Below the pieces are notes generated by a model. That model was given only the letters and a program-made list of their open reading frames with translations, searched no databases and was not told where the DNA came from. DNA of 64,000 bases, from contig NZ_VIRM01000003.1 in NCBI RefSeq assembly GCF_006874475.1, forward strand, positions 239,769-303,768, in the 5' to 3' direction. Origin of the DNA: Microbispora hainanensis (GTDB lineage: Bacteria; Actinomycetota; Actinomycetes; Streptosporangiales; Streptosporangiaceae). Both the position numbers and the translations under genes were made by a program. Of this stretch, positions 35,324 through 43,889 are shown piece after piece (position 1 is the stretch's first letter; the number at the start of each line of letters is the position of its first letter).

Positions 35324-36094
35324 TCACATATCCCAACGGCGATACCCGATCAGGACGAAGACGATCAGGGCGACAGTCCAAGCCGTGAGGAGGAGGGCGC
35401 CTTGCGCCGGTGTCACCGCGCTCGCGTCGTCCGCCGCCGGAAACCACATGGCGAATCCGGCACCGTCCGGGAGGTACTTCGCCACAGCGGTGTGATCGCG
35501 CAGGAGCGGTCCGGCGATGAAGAAGTACCCCAGCAGGACGACGACTGCCGCAAGAGTCCGGCGCACGAGCGCACCGACGGCGGCGCTGATCAATGATGTG
35601 AGTGCGAGATACGCGGTCACACCGCCCAGCGCCCCCGCGACACGACCTGAGGTCACCGGCGCAGCGGTGTCGCCGAGCACACCGGCCGTGAGCACGACTC
35701 CGGACGCAGCGGTGATCGCCGCCGCGGGAAACACGACCATCGCCAGCGCGAGGTGCTTGGCGGTGAACTGAAGGGCGCGGCGGGGCATCGCGGTCAGCGT
35801 GGTGCGGATCTGCCCGCCGACGTGCTCGGAGCAGGCCGTCAGGACGCCGAGGACGACGAAGCCGGCTTGCGCGTAGCCGATCGAAGCCAGTCCGATGTCG
35901 ACGGCGCTCCTGGTGCCGGTGGAACCCTGGAGGCCGGCGATCGTGAACGCGATCGCGAGGATCAGATTCACCACCAGAGTGCCTCCGAGCGTCAGCCAGG
36001 TCCCTGGAAGAGATGCGAGTTTCGACATTTCCGCCGCGAGCGCCTGAGCGGCTTCCCGGCCATGGCTGCGAGTCGCCGTCATAGGGGCCGTCAT
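35324..36094 (-). CDS. ABC transporter permease subunit
   Basis: 256 residues, about six membrane helices. The start EAAQALAAEMSKLASLPGTWLTL and coupling segment GGQIRTTLTAMPRRALQFTAKHL are those of ABC-2-like permeases. Its ATG overlaps the stop of the upstream permease (ATGA), showing coupling. Last gene of the operon 37556-35324. Codon use here is slightly less GC-rich than in the first ABC module at 21-24 kb. Confidence 0.82.
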   Translation of the reverse strand: MTAPMTATRSHGREAAQALAAEMSKLASLPGTWLTLGGTLVVNLILAIAFTIAGLQGSTGTRSAVDIGLASIGYAQAGFVVLGVLTACSEHVGGQIRTTLTAMPRRALQFTAKHLALAMVVFPAAAITAASGVVLTAGVLGDTAAPVTSGRVAGALGGVTAYLALTSLISAAVGALVRRTLAAVVVLLGYFFIAGPLLRDHTAVAKYLPDGAGFAMWFPAADDASAVTPAQGALLLTAWTVALIVFVLIGYRRWDM

Positions 36095-36855
36095 GCGTCC
36101 CTCCGCGTGAACGCGACGGCGGCGATCACGAGCAGCACCGCCACCCAGGCGGTCATCACCAGTCCTCCGGTGAGCGGGCTGATCTCGACGGTGTCGTCGG
36201 GGAGCCTCCGGACGAACATGCGGACCCCGGCCATGTCGGGCAGGTAATTCGCCAGCGGTGTGATCTTGGTCAGCAGATAGGTGACGGTGACGACCGAGGT
36301 GTTCGCGATGAGCACCGCGAGCGGAATCACCGCGTGGCGGGTGAGCACGGTGATCCCGAAGGCGAGGAGCGCGGTGTACACCCAGTAGCAGACCACACCG
36401 CCCAGCCGCGGAACGTCGTCCACTCCCATCGCCGGGGCGTGCTCGCCGAGGACCACGTGGACGACCCCCATGGTGGTCCCCGACGCGATGATCGCGAGTA
36501 CCGCGCAGGCGATCGCGACCGCGGAGATTTTCGCGAGCAGGAACCGAAGGCGGCTGGGAACGGCGGTCAGGCTGGTGGTGATCTGACGCCCGCCTCCGGA
36601 TTCCGCGCTCTCGGTGAAGTACTCGCTGCTGATGGCGACGACGCCGAGGATGATCGCACCGACCACGCCGAACGCCAGTTCCTGATATCCGGCGTCGGCC
36701 CCGGCGACGGTCGCGGCGCCGCGGGTGACCGTGCTGCGGGTCGACGACGCGGTGATCGCGGCGATCACGCTCGGCACGAGCACCCCGGCGGCCATCGCGA
36801 TCCACACCGCCGGCAACGAGGCGAGCTTCGAGGCCTCGGCCGCGAGCGCCCTCAT
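36091..36855 (-). CDS. ABC transporter permease subunit
   Basis: 254 residues, about six membrane helices, paralogous to the next gene: RALAAEASKLASLPAVWIAM and GGGRQITTSLTAVPSRLRFLLAK correspond to its start and coupling helix. The start codon overlaps the ATPase stop as ATGA and its own stop overlaps the next start as ATGA, so the three genes are tightly coupled. Two non-identical permeases suggest a heterodimer. Confidence 0.82.
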   Translation of the reverse strand: MRALAAEASKLASLPAVWIAMAAGVLVPSVIAAITASSTRSTVTRGAATVAGADAGYQELAFGVVGAIILGVVAISSEYFTESAESGGGRQITTSLTAVPSRLRFLLAKISAVAIACAVLAIIASGTTMGVVHVVLGEHAPAMGVDDVPRLGGVVCYWVYTALLAFGITVLTRHAVIPLAVLIANTSVVTVTYLLTKITPLANYLPDMAGVRMFVRRLPDDTVEISPLTGGLVMTAWVAVLLVIAAVAFTRRDA

Positions 36856-37556
36856 GGCGCATTCCCCGTGGTGAGGGCGAAGAACGCGTCCTCGAGAGTG
36901 CGGTGAGAGCCGGTGATCTCGTCGAGGGTGCCATCCGCCACGACCTTGCCCTCGTGGATGACCACGACGTCATCCACGGTTTCCGCGAGCTCCCCCATGA
37001 GGTGGCTGGAGAGCAGCACCGTACGGCCGGACGCGGCGTGTTCGCGGAGGAAGGTCCTGATCCAGCGGATGCCGTCCGGGTCCAGCCCGTTCACCGGCTC
37101 GTCCAGGATCAGGATCTCGGGGTCTCCGAGCAGCGCCGCCGCCAGCCCGAGACGACGCGCCATGCCCAGGGAGTAGCTGCCGACCCGCCTCGATGCGGCG
37201 CTCGTCAGGCCCACCATGTCAAGGACCTCGTCGACGCGCCCACGCGGCAGCCCCGCGGAGCGAGCCACCCATCGCAGGTGTGCCCGGCCCGTCCGCGCCC
37301 GATGCGCGCCGGAGCCGTCCAGCATGGCCCCGACCGTGGCGAGTGGATCACGAAGCTGCACGAACGGGACAGAACCAATGAGTGCCGTGCCGGAAGTCGC
37401 TCGATCGAGGCCCAGCAGAATGCGCAGCGTGGAGCTTTTGCCCGCTCCGTTCGGGCCGAGAAAACCCGTCACTCTTCCCGGACGGGCCTGGAAACCGATG
37501 CCGCTCAGGATCTCCGTGGAACCCCGCCGCTTGACGAGGTCGTCGATCGTAATCAT
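36852..37556 (-). CDS. ABC transporter ATP-binding protein
   Basis: 234 residues, shorter than the paralogue at 23307 because the C-terminal extra domain is missing. Walker A GPNGAGKSSTL, signature YSLGMARRLGLAAALLGDP, Walker B EILILDEPVNGLDP and switch VLLSSHLMGEL are intact. First gene of its operon; its ATG is three bases from the palindrome TCACATGTGA in the gap shared with the divergent histidine kinase. Confidence 0.92.
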   Translation of the reverse strand: MITIDDLVKRRGSTEILSGIGFQARPGRVTGFLGPNGAGKSSTLRILLGLDRATSGTALIGSVPFVQLRDPLATVGAMLDGSGAHRARTGRAHLRWVARSAGLPRGRVDEVLDMVGLTSAASRRVGSYSLGMARRLGLAAALLGDPEILILDEPVNGLDPDGIRWIRTFLREHAASGRTVLLSSHLMGELAETVDDVVVIHEGKVVADGTLDEITGSHRTLEDAFFALTTGNAP

Positions 37557-37558
37557 GG

Positions 37559-37568
37559 TCACATGTGA
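37559..37568. promoter_or_regulatory. Palindrome in the ABC / two-component divergon
   Basis: TCACATGTGA is a perfect 10-bp palindrome directly before the ATPase start codon. It is the most symmetrical element of the 132-base gap and a candidate site for the response regulator at 38540. Confidence 0.4.
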
Positions 37569-37688
37569 ACCCGGAGCATGGCCCCCAGCCATCGGACCGA
37601 GGACCGGACATGGTCGCGCGGCTCGGACTCTGGCCTCTCGGACCCAGGACCGATGTCTCATCCACGAGGGAGTCCTTAGAATTCGGGG

Positions 37689-38543
37689 ATGGGGCCGGGT
37701 CGGGCACTTCCGAAACGCAGCCGGCGAGCCTGGCCATCGGCCGTCGCCGTCCACGTCGTGCTCCTGCTCGCTCTTCTCGCGGTCGGCCGCGGGGGTGCCG
37801 CCTCGGTCGTCCTCCCGGTGGTCATCGCCGCGCTGGCGTTGACGGTCACCGTGTGGGCGCTGTTTCACGCACGCCGGCAGCGGATCGCGTACGAAGCGCG
37901 CCTGACGGCATGGGCCGGCGAACGCGCGGCACAGGCCGAACGACTCCGCATCGCTCGCGAGTTGCACGACATCGTCTCTCACGGCCTGGGTCTGATCACT
38001 GTCCGCGCGAGCGCGGCACGCTATCCCGGCGCGGGGGATGACAGCCCCGCGGCGCTGTCGGACATCGAGCGCATCGGACGGCAGACCACGACGGAGCTAC
38101 GCCGGATGCTCAACGTGCTGCGCGACTCGACCGGCACGACCGCACCTCTGCTGCCCGCGGAATCCCTTCACGACCTGCCGGCCATCATCGCGAGTGCCGA
38201 GAGGGCGGGTCCAACCGTCACTCTCAGGCTCGGCGAGATCGATGACATCAGCTCCGGGGCGCAACTCATGGTCTGCTCCATCGTGCGTGAGGCCCTCACG
38301 AACACCGCCCGGCATGCCGGGCCCACGGGCGCGGACGTCCACGTGCGTCGCGACGGCGACTGGGTGGTCGCGAGCGTATGGGACGAAGGCCCTGTGGACG
38401 GATGGACACCTCACCCGGGAGCCGGGCATGGGATCGAGGGGCTCACGGAGCGCGTCGCCGCCATCGGCGGGACCTTTCGAGCCGAGCACGTCGACAACGG
38501 GTTTCGCGTCACCGCCCGCATTCCCGAGGCTCGGACGTCATGA
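37689..38543 (+). CDS. Sensor histidine kinase, NarL/DesK-type, short
   Basis: 284 residues with only two membrane segments at 15-60, so an intramembrane-sensing layout rather than a large input domain. RIARELHDIVSHGLGLI has the phospho-acceptor His near 93; REALTNTARHAG, WDEGPVDGW and GHGIEGLTERVAAIGG are the ATPase boxes. The stop overlaps the response regulator start as ATGA. It is divergent from the ABC exporter operon, mirroring the layout at 24.4 kb. Confidence 0.9.
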   Translation: MGPGRALPKRSRRAWPSAVAVHVVLLLALLAVGRGGAASVVLPVVIAALALTVTVWALFHARRQRIAYEARLTAWAGERAAQAERLRIARELHDIVSHGLGLITVRASAARYPGAGDDSPAALSDIERIGRQTTTELRRMLNVLRDSTGTTAPLLPAESLHDLPAIIASAERAGPTVTLRLGEIDDISSGAQLMVCSIVREALTNTARHAGPTGADVHVRRDGDWVVASVWDEGPVDGWTPHPGAGHGIEGLTERVAAIGGTFRAEHVDNGFRVTARIPEARTS

Positions 38544-39163
38544 GTGACCGCGAGACTCGGATTCGCGTCGTCATCGCCGATGACCAGCCGTTGCTGCGTC
38601 ACAGCCTGGCCGCCGTCATCAACGCCAATCACGACATGACGGTGGTCGGCGAGGCGGGCACAGGCGATGAGGTGGTCGAGTGCACCGCTGAGCTCCATCC
38701 CGACGTCGTGCTGATGGACATCCGCATGCCGGGCACAGACGGAATCGCAGCCACCCGCCGCATAACGGCCGACGAGTATGTCCGCGCCGCCCTGCAAGCC
38801 GGTGCCGGCGGCTTTCTCCTCAAGGACGCCCACCCGGACGAACTCCTCGACGCGATCCGCCGAACGCATCGGGGCGAGTCGCTGTTCGCCCCGACAGTCC
38901 TTGCACGCCTTATCGAGGCCTACATCGCCCAGCCGGCACTCGCGAAGCCGGGGAGCCTGGACGGTCTCACCGAACGGGAGACCGAGGTCCTCACCCTGGT
39001 CGGCCGCGGGCTTTCCAACGACGAGATCGCGACGAGGCTCACTATCTCGATCAAAACCGTCAAGACCCACATCGGCAACCTGCTGAGCAAGCTCCAGGCA
39101 CGAGATCGCGCGCACCTCGTCATCGCGGCCTACGAGAGCAACCTCGTCCGGCCGACACGTTGA
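38540..39163 (+). CDS. Response regulator, NarL/LuxR family, receiver with internal deletion
   Basis: 207 residues, against 230 in the sister protein at 26202. ADDQP and the phospho-acceptor Asp near 60 (VVLMDIRMP) are present, as is the FLLKDAH lysine. However, GIAATRRITADEYVRAAL runs directly from helix 3 into helix 4: about 14 residues that normally carry beta4 and the switch Thr (LTTFDLD in the sister) are missing in frame. The HTH, LTERETEVLTLVGRGLSNDEIATRL then KTVKTHIGNLLSKL, is complete. It may work without normal phospho-switching. Confidence 0.88.
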   Translation: MSDRETRIRVVIADDQPLLRHSLAAVINANHDMTVVGEAGTGDEVVECTAELHPDVVLMDIRMPGTDGIAATRRITADEYVRAALQAGAGGFLLKDAHPDELLDAIRRTHRGESLFAPTVLARLIEAYIAQPALAKPGSLDGLTERETEVLTLVGRGLSNDEIATRLTISIKTVKTHIGNLLSKLQARDRAHLVIAAYESNLVRPTR

Positions 39164-39235
39164 GTGCGTGCCCAGGCGTCTTGCGATCGAACACGTGCGG
39201 CCATCCGCGAACCGGCGCACGCGTTCACTCGACGG

Positions 39236-40384
39236 TCAGCAGTTCGGGATCGCCGGGAGACCGGCGACGCGGGTGGCCAGCCACGCGACCGCCAGCGGGC
39301 CGCCCTCGACCGCGCCGAGCACGTGGCTGCCGGCCGGCAGGCCGGTCCACAGGACGTTCCCGCCCTGGGCGCAGTATTCCTTCCGCAGGGTCCTGCCCAC
39401 GTCGTACGGGATGATCTCGTCGCCCTTGGCGTGGTAGAGGAACAGCGGCACCCGAGGCGCGGACGCGCCGAGACGGTTCTCGGTGAGGCGGGCCCGCCAG
39501 TCCGGGAGGTTCATGACGTCGGCGGTGGTGAGCTCCGCGAGCCGCCGCCCGCCGAGTTTGGCCCGCAGGTCCCCCACGCAGTCGTCGCGGGCGTCGCCGA
39601 ACAGGGCCGCGCCCTCGGGGGTCAGGTAACTGTCCAGGCGCAGCTCGGGATAGGCGGCGTCCAGACCGATGCCGGCCGCCGCGGCGAGCCCGAAGTCGCC
39701 GGTGCCGTCCAGGTGGTCGGCCACGGCCCGCAGGTCGGCCGGCACCCCGCCCGCCGCGACGCCCTTGAGCCGCAGCTCGGGCGCGTACGACGGCTGGAGC
39801 TGGGCGGCCCAGGCCGCCGACGATCCGCCCTGTGAGTAGCCCATGACGACGACGGGAGCGCTGCCGGACAGGTTCGCGCCGGCCACCCGCGTCGCCGCCC
39901 TGATCGAGTCGAGCACGGCGTGCCCCTGCGACAGGCCCGCCATGTACGTGTGGTCGCCCGGCGTGCCGAGCCCCTCGTAGTCGGTCACCGCGACGGCCCA
40001 GCCCTTGAGCAGCATCAGGCTCACGATGGCGAGCTCGGCCTCGGTGCCGCGCGCCATGGCGGCCGACGGGGCGCACTGGTCGCCCATGCCGTGCGTGCCG
40101 ACGGCATATCCGGCGATGGGCCGCTTGCCGAGGAGGTATGGGGCGTCGGGGACGAGGAGGGTGCCCGAGACGACGTTGGGCTCTCCCGTCGCCGAGGTGG
40201 ACCGATAGCGGAGGTGCCAGGCCTTCACCGGCATCTCCAGCAGCTTGCCGGGCACGAGGTAGACGGTCGTGCGGCTCGCCTCGACGACCTCCCCGGCGGA
40301 GGTCGCGCGTGCGGTGCCGCCCAGTGCGGGCAGCAGGAGAAGAGCCCCGATCATGGACAGGGTGGCACGAACGCGAAGGTTCAT
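39236..40384 (-). CDS. Secreted lipase/esterase (LIP family, PF03583-like)
   Basis: 382 residues. A signal peptide of about 27 residues (TLSMIGALLLLPALGGTARA) points to export. The mature part has VMGYSQGGSSAAWAA (nucleophile Ser) and FLYHAKGDEIIPYDV (Asp) with a late SHVLGAVEGG (His), in the order of secretory lipases that release fatty acids outside the cell. ATG 40384 has GGAAGG about eight bases upstream. Two Cys residues near the end (EYCAQGG and the last residue) could form a disulfide. Confidence 0.85.
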   Translation of the reverse strand: MNLRVRATLSMIGALLLLPALGGTARATSAGEVVEASRTTVYLVPGKLLEMPVKAWHLRYRSTSATGEPNVVSGTLLVPDAPYLLGKRPIAGYAVGTHGMGDQCAPSAAMARGTEAELAIVSLMLLKGWAVAVTDYEGLGTPGDHTYMAGLSQGHAVLDSIRAATRVAGANLSGSAPVVVMGYSQGGSSAAWAAQLQPSYAPELRLKGVAAGGVPADLRAVADHLDGTGDFGLAAAAGIGLDAAYPELRLDSYLTPEGAALFGDARDDCVGDLRAKLGGRRLAELTTADVMNLPDWRARLTENRLGASAPRVPLFLYHAKGDEIIPYDVGRTLRKEYCAQGGNVLWTGLPAGSHVLGAVEGGPLAVAWLATRVAGLPAIPNC

Positions 40385-40515
40385 GAAGCCGCCTTCCGGC
40401 TGTTGGATCCCATTCCAAAATCGGCGCCGCGGGGCGATCGTTACCCGGCGGTAACGGCGTGTCAAGGGCCCAATTGGCGGGACTTCACGCGTTCATGTCA
40501 GGCACCATAACGGTC

Positions 40516-41094
40516 ATGGACGCCGCATCGGTGAACCTGCTGCGCGAGGTGCTCGCCTCCACCGGATGGCTCGAACGCACCCGGGAGCTCGGCCTGGCCC
40601 TGCGGGCCACCCGGTCGCCCGGAGGGCTTCTCGTGGTCGGCACCCCCGAGGACGAGCCGTGGCACGTCACCGCCCACCTGTCCGACGAGGCCCGGCTGTC
40701 GGGGCTCGCACAGCTCTCCCCCACGCTGGTCCGCTGGGCGCCGCCGCCCGGCGCGCCCGCCCACCTGCGGGTCGGGATGGAGCGGCTGGGGAGCGCCGGC
40801 AGGGGCGAGACGCTGTTCGTGGTCGCCGAGCAGCGGGCGCCGGTGCCCCTGCTCGAACGCGTGGACGACGCGCGCCGCACCGGCGCCACGATCCTCGCCA
40901 TCGACGGCGGCGACCCCGAGCTGGAGTCCCTGGCCCACGACGCGATCTCCGTACCGGCCGAAGGGGCCGTCCTGAGCTTCGACGCGGCGCAGCACCTCGT
41001 GAGCAGCGCGGCCGGGGAGCTGCGGCGGCCCGGCCTGCGCGAGCGCCTCGCCCGCCTGGCCGAACGGATCACTGGCCCCCACGTGAGCGACTGA
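40516..41094 (+). CDS. Hypothetical protein, SIS-like C-terminal half
   Basis: 192 residues from ATG 40516; ATG 40495 is also in frame. I do not recognise a named family. The alternation TLFVVAEQRAPVPLLERVDDARRTGATILAIDGGDPELESLAHDAI looks like a sugar-isomerase-like Rossmann element, but the usual glycine-serine loop is missing. No signal peptide or membrane segment. It is divergent from the lipase and convergent with the LysR gene. Confidence 0.6.
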   Translation: MDAASVNLLREVLASTGWLERTRELGLALRATRSPGGLLVVGTPEDEPWHVTAHLSDEARLSGLAQLSPTLVRWAPPPGAPAHLRVGMERLGSAGRGETLFVVAEQRAPVPLLERVDDARRTGATILAIDGGDPELESLAHDAISVPAEGAVLSFDAAQHLVSSAAGELRRPGLRERLARLAERITGPHVSD

Positions 41095-41129
41095 GACGTC
41101 CGGCGACCGGCCGGCCCCCGGCAGATCGG

Positions 41130-42092
41130 TCAGGACGCGGGCGACGAGCCGAGCGGGGCGCGGCTGAGCTCGTGCACGCGCCGGTCCACCGCCTCGGCCG
41201 CCTCGCGCAGCATAGCGATCACCACGGCCTGCATGGGGTCGGGCTCCCCCGACGTCGTACGGCTCACCCTGGTCAGCGCCTCGATCCTGCGGGTGCCCAC
41301 GCCGCGGATGCCGGTGACCACCACCTCGCCCGGCGGCACGTCGAGCAGCGCCAGCGACGGCACGATCGCCACCCCGTGCCCCGCCGACACCAGCCCGAGC
41401 ACGGGCGGGAACTCCGCGATCAGGTGCACGCGGCGCGGGACGAACCCGTGGAGCTGGGCGAGCCGTTCGAGCGCCTGCCCGCACGCCTGGTCGGGCACTC
41501 CCGCCACCCACGGCAGGTCCACCAGGTCGGCGACGGTGGCCGGCACCTCGTCCCACGACGGCGGGGCGACGATGCGGTATTCGTCGTCGTAGAGGGGGTG
41601 CCGCGACATCGACGGCAGCGACGCGGCCGGCTGGCTCATGTCCCGTTCGGTCACGACCAGGTCCACGCCGCCGAGGCGCAGCTCCTGCACCGCGCCCGGC
41701 CCGAACAGCTCCCGGATCACCGGCGTGATCCGCGGGTGCCGTACGGCCAGCTCGCGCAGCGCGGGGACGAGCAGATGCCGGATCACGGTGGGGAACGCCG
41801 CGATCGTCACCGGCCCGGACAGCCGCTCGGCGAAGCGGTTGAGCTCGTGCCTCGCCTCGGCGAGCTGCTCCTCGATGCGCTCGGCGTACGCGGCGAGCAC
41901 CCGCCCCGCCGGGGTCAGCGTGACCCTGCGCTGCGATCGGTCGAACAACGCGAGGCCGACCTCCCGTTCGAGCTGGGCGAGCTGCTGGGAGACGGCCGAA
42001 GGCGTGAGATGCAGCGCCTCTGCGGCCTTCATGACGCCGCCTCTGCGGGACACCTCGTGCAGGATCCGCAGCCGCCGCGGGTCGATATCCAT
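41130..42092 (-). CDS. LysR family transcriptional regulator
   Basis: 320 residues. The N-terminal HTH is RRLRILHEVSRRGGVMKAAEALHLTPSAVSQQLAQLEREVGLALF, and the remainder is a two-lobed effector-binding domain starting PVTIAAFPTVIRHLL. It is divergent from the small membrane protein at 42197; a T-N11-A dyad (42101-42119) sits nine bases from its start codon, so autoregulation and control of the neighbour are likely. Confidence 0.92.
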   Translation of the reverse strand: MDIDPRRLRILHEVSRRGGVMKAAEALHLTPSAVSQQLAQLEREVGLALFDRSQRRVTLTPAGRVLAAYAERIEEQLAEARHELNRFAERLSGPVTIAAFPTVIRHLLVPALRELAVRHPRITPVIRELFGPGAVQELRLGGVDLVVTERDMSQPAASLPSMSRHPLYDDEYRIVAPPSWDEVPATVADLVDLPWVAGVPDQACGQALERLAQLHGFVPRRVHLIAEFPPVLGLVSAGHGVAIVPSLALLDVPPGEVVVTGIRGVGTRRIEALTRVSRTTSGEPDPMQAVVIAMLREAAEAVDRRVHELSRAPLGSSPAS

Positions 42093-42100
42093 GCAGCAGA

Positions 42101-42119
42101 TCTTATGTTCGGATTAAGA
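42101..42119. promoter_or_regulatory. LysR-type operator dyad
   Basis: TCTTA-N9-TAAGA, containing the TTA-N9-TAA form of the LysR T-N11-A consensus, lies in the gap between the LysR gene and the divergent membrane protein gene. Confidence 0.55.
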
Positions 42120-42196
42120 ATCCTTCACTTGCCCTTCACTCTCCGCGGGCAGGATCATCGGGTCATGACCATGTGCGTGGACGGCCGACCGTCCTG

Positions 42197-42487
42197 ATGT
42201 CCACCTTCATCACGATCATCGGCACCGTGGGCGCCGTCGTCCTCCTGCTCGCGTACGCGCTGGTGTCGTCCGGCAGGATGTCCGCGGACGGGCTGCCCTA
42301 CCAGGTGCTCAACTTCGGCGGGGCGGCCACCTTGATGATCAACAGCGCGTACTACTCGGCCTGGCCCTCGGCGGGCCTCAACCTGGTGTGGAGCGGCATC
42401 GGCGTCTGGACGCTCGGCAGGCTCGTCGCCCGCCGCGCGACGGCTCGTCGGCAGGCGGCCGAGGCCGCGCCGGCACCTGGACGGTGA
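42197..42487 (+). CDS. Small membrane protein, CBU_0592-like
   Basis: 96 residues with three hydrophobic segments (IIGTVGAVVLLLAYALV, NFGGAATLMINSAYYSAW, GIGVWTLGRLV). The spacing and the LAYALVSSGRM and LNFGGA motifs resemble the small CBU_0592-type membrane protein family, whose function is not known. ATG 42197 is used. Probably regulated by the divergent LysR protein. A hairpin follows its stop codon within eight bases. Confidence 0.72.
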   Translation: MSTFITIIGTVGAVVLLLAYALVSSGRMSADGLPYQVLNFGGAATLMINSAYYSAWPSAGLNLVWSGIGVWTLGRLVARRATARRQAAEAAPAPGR

Positions 42488-42494
42488 GAGGGAG

Positions 42495-42527
42495 ACCCGG
42501 GCCCGCGTAGAGGCGCCGGGCCCGGGT
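42495..42527 (+). terminator. Hairpin after the small membrane protein gene
   Basis: ACCCGGGCCCG and its complement form an 11-bp perfect stem with an 11-base loop, eight bases past the stop codon. Confidence 0.65.
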
Positions 42528-42621
42528 GCACGCGCCGGAGGCAGGGCTCAAGCAGAGGTGCCGGGGCCGGGCCCAGGAGAGCTGCCGGAGGGCCGGGCCC
42601 GGGTGAAGGCGCCCGAGGGCC

Positions 42622-42679
42622 GGCCCCGGGCCAGGGGTCAGGAGATCACCGGCCCCGGGCAAGGGGTCAGGAGATCAGT
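42622..42679. repeat. Two tandem 29-bp units, the second containing a stop codon
   Basis: The unit starting GGCCCCGGGC and running through GGGGTCAGGAGATCA occurs at 42622-42650 and 42651-42679. TCA at 42675-42677 in the second unit is the stop codon of the minus-strand gene there; the first unit carries the same TCA 29 bases further on. Confidence 0.85.
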
Positions 42680-42851
42680 CGTCCCATTCCTTGTCCTGCT
42701 CGGCCCAGCGCTTGTTGCGCTCGGCCGCCGTCCGCAGGGCGTTGGCGGCGGCGTCGCGGGAGTCGTAGGGACCGAGCCGGTCCTTGTTCGGGCAGCCCTT
42801 CTCGGGCTCGACGCTCATGTGCTTCAGGCAGAACCACCATTGATCGCTCAC
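42675..42851 (-). CDS. Small conserved hypothetical protein
   Basis: 58 residues. It begins SDQWWFCLKHMSVEPE and has a second Cys in GCPNKDRLGPYDS, followed by a charged helix of alternating Ala, Arg and Glu. The type is familiar as a small hypothetical protein in actinobacteria near map, but no function is known to me. The paired Cys/His residues could bind metal. GTG 42851 is the only start; AAGGA is one base upstream, too close to be the ribosome site, so the start is uncertain. It is divergent from map by 43 bases. Confidence 0.65.
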   Translation of the reverse strand: MSDQWWFCLKHMSVEPEKGCPNKDRLGPYDSRDAAANALRTAAERNKRWAEQDKEWDD

Positions 42852-42894
42852 GTCCTTAATCGTGCCCCCTTGACGCGCAACTAGACTTGGCCGC

Positions 42895-43743
42895 ATGACC
42901 ACGCTGCTCCGCCCCGGGCGAATCTCGCCCACCCGCAAGGTTCCCGCCCACATCCCCCGGCCCGAGTACGTGGGGAAGGCCGAGCCCAAGAAGGGCGGCA
43001 GCGACGTCCAGACCCCCGAGACCATCGAGAAGATGCGGATCGCGGGCCGGATCGCCGCGCAGGCGCTCGAAGAGGTCGGCAGGCACGTCGCCCCCGGCGT
43101 GACGACCGACGAGCTCGACCGCATCGGCCACGAGTTCCTCTGCGACCACGGCGCCTACCCCTCGACGCTCGGCTACCGCGGCTACCCGAAGTCGCTGTGC
43201 ACCTCGATCAACGAGGTGATCTGCCACGGCATCCCGGACGACACCGTGCTGCGCGACGGCGACATCGTCAACGTGGACATCACCGCCTACATCGGCGGCG
43301 TGCACGGCGACACCGACGCCACCTTCCTGGTCGGCGAGGTCGACGAGGAGTCGCGCCTGCTGGTCGAACGGACCCGCGAGGCGATGATGCGGGCGATCAA
43401 GGCCGTCGCGCCGGGCCGTCAGCTCAACATCGTCGGCCGGGTGATCGAGGCGTACGCCAAGCGCTTCGGCTACGGCGTCGTCCGCGACTTCACCGGGCAC
43501 GGCATCTCGACCTCGTTCCACTCCGGGCTCATCGTCCCCCACTACGACGACCCCTCGCTGTCGGTGACCCTGGTGCCGGGGATGACGTTCACGATCGAGC
43601 CCATGCTCACGCTCGGCACGATCGACTACGAGATCTGGCCCGACAAGTGGACCGCGGTGACCAAGGACCGCAAGCGAACCGCGCAGTTCGAGCACACCCT
43701 CGTGGTGACCGAGTCGGGCTACGAGATCCTCACCCTGCCGTAA
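42895..43743 (+). CDS. map: Type I methionine aminopeptidase
   Basis: 282 residues. The five metal ligands are in order: Asp and Asp in [20 protein letters not shown], His in [11 protein letters not shown], Glu in [10 protein letters not shown] and Glu in AQFEHTLVV. It removes the initiator Met from nascent proteins. The 40-residue N-terminal extension before the pita-bread domain ([20 protein letters not shown]) is usual in actinobacterial MapB-type enzymes and helps ribosome docking in relatives. ATG 42895 follows TAGACT by seven bases with no ribosome site, so the transcript may be leaderless. Confidence 0.95.
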   Translation: MTTLLRPGRISPTRKVPAHIPRPEYVGKAEPKKGGSDVQTPETIEKMRIAGRIAAQALEEVGRHVAPGVTTDELDRIGHEFLCDHGAYPSTLGYRGYPKSLCTSINEVICHGIPDDTVLRDGDIVNVDITAYIGGVHGDTDATFLVGEVDEESRLLVERTREAMMRAIKAVAPGRQLNIVGRVIEAYAKRFGYGVVRDFTGHGISTSFHSGLIVPHYDDPSLSVTLVPGMTFTIEPMLTLGTIDYEIWPDKWTAVTKDRKRTAQFEHTLVVTESGYEILTLP

Positions 43744-43755
43744 CAGCGCCGGAGC

Positions 43756-43802
43756 GATGCCGTGGCGCTTCGCCGGTGTTTCCGGCGAAACGCCACGGCA
43801 TC
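43756..43802. terminator. Long bidirectional hairpin between map and the CtaG gene
   Basis: 12-bp stem (GATGCCGTGGCG), one mismatch, then an 8-bp stem (TTCGCCGG), with a 5-base loop. The 21-position stem lies between convergent stop codons. Confidence 0.85.
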
Positions 43803-43889
43803 TTCCCAGGCATCGCGGGGGTTCTTGAAGCCGCGGGTCTCGGCAGAGGACGCTCGCCGACAGCACGAGACGCCGGATACTCCGCGGCC

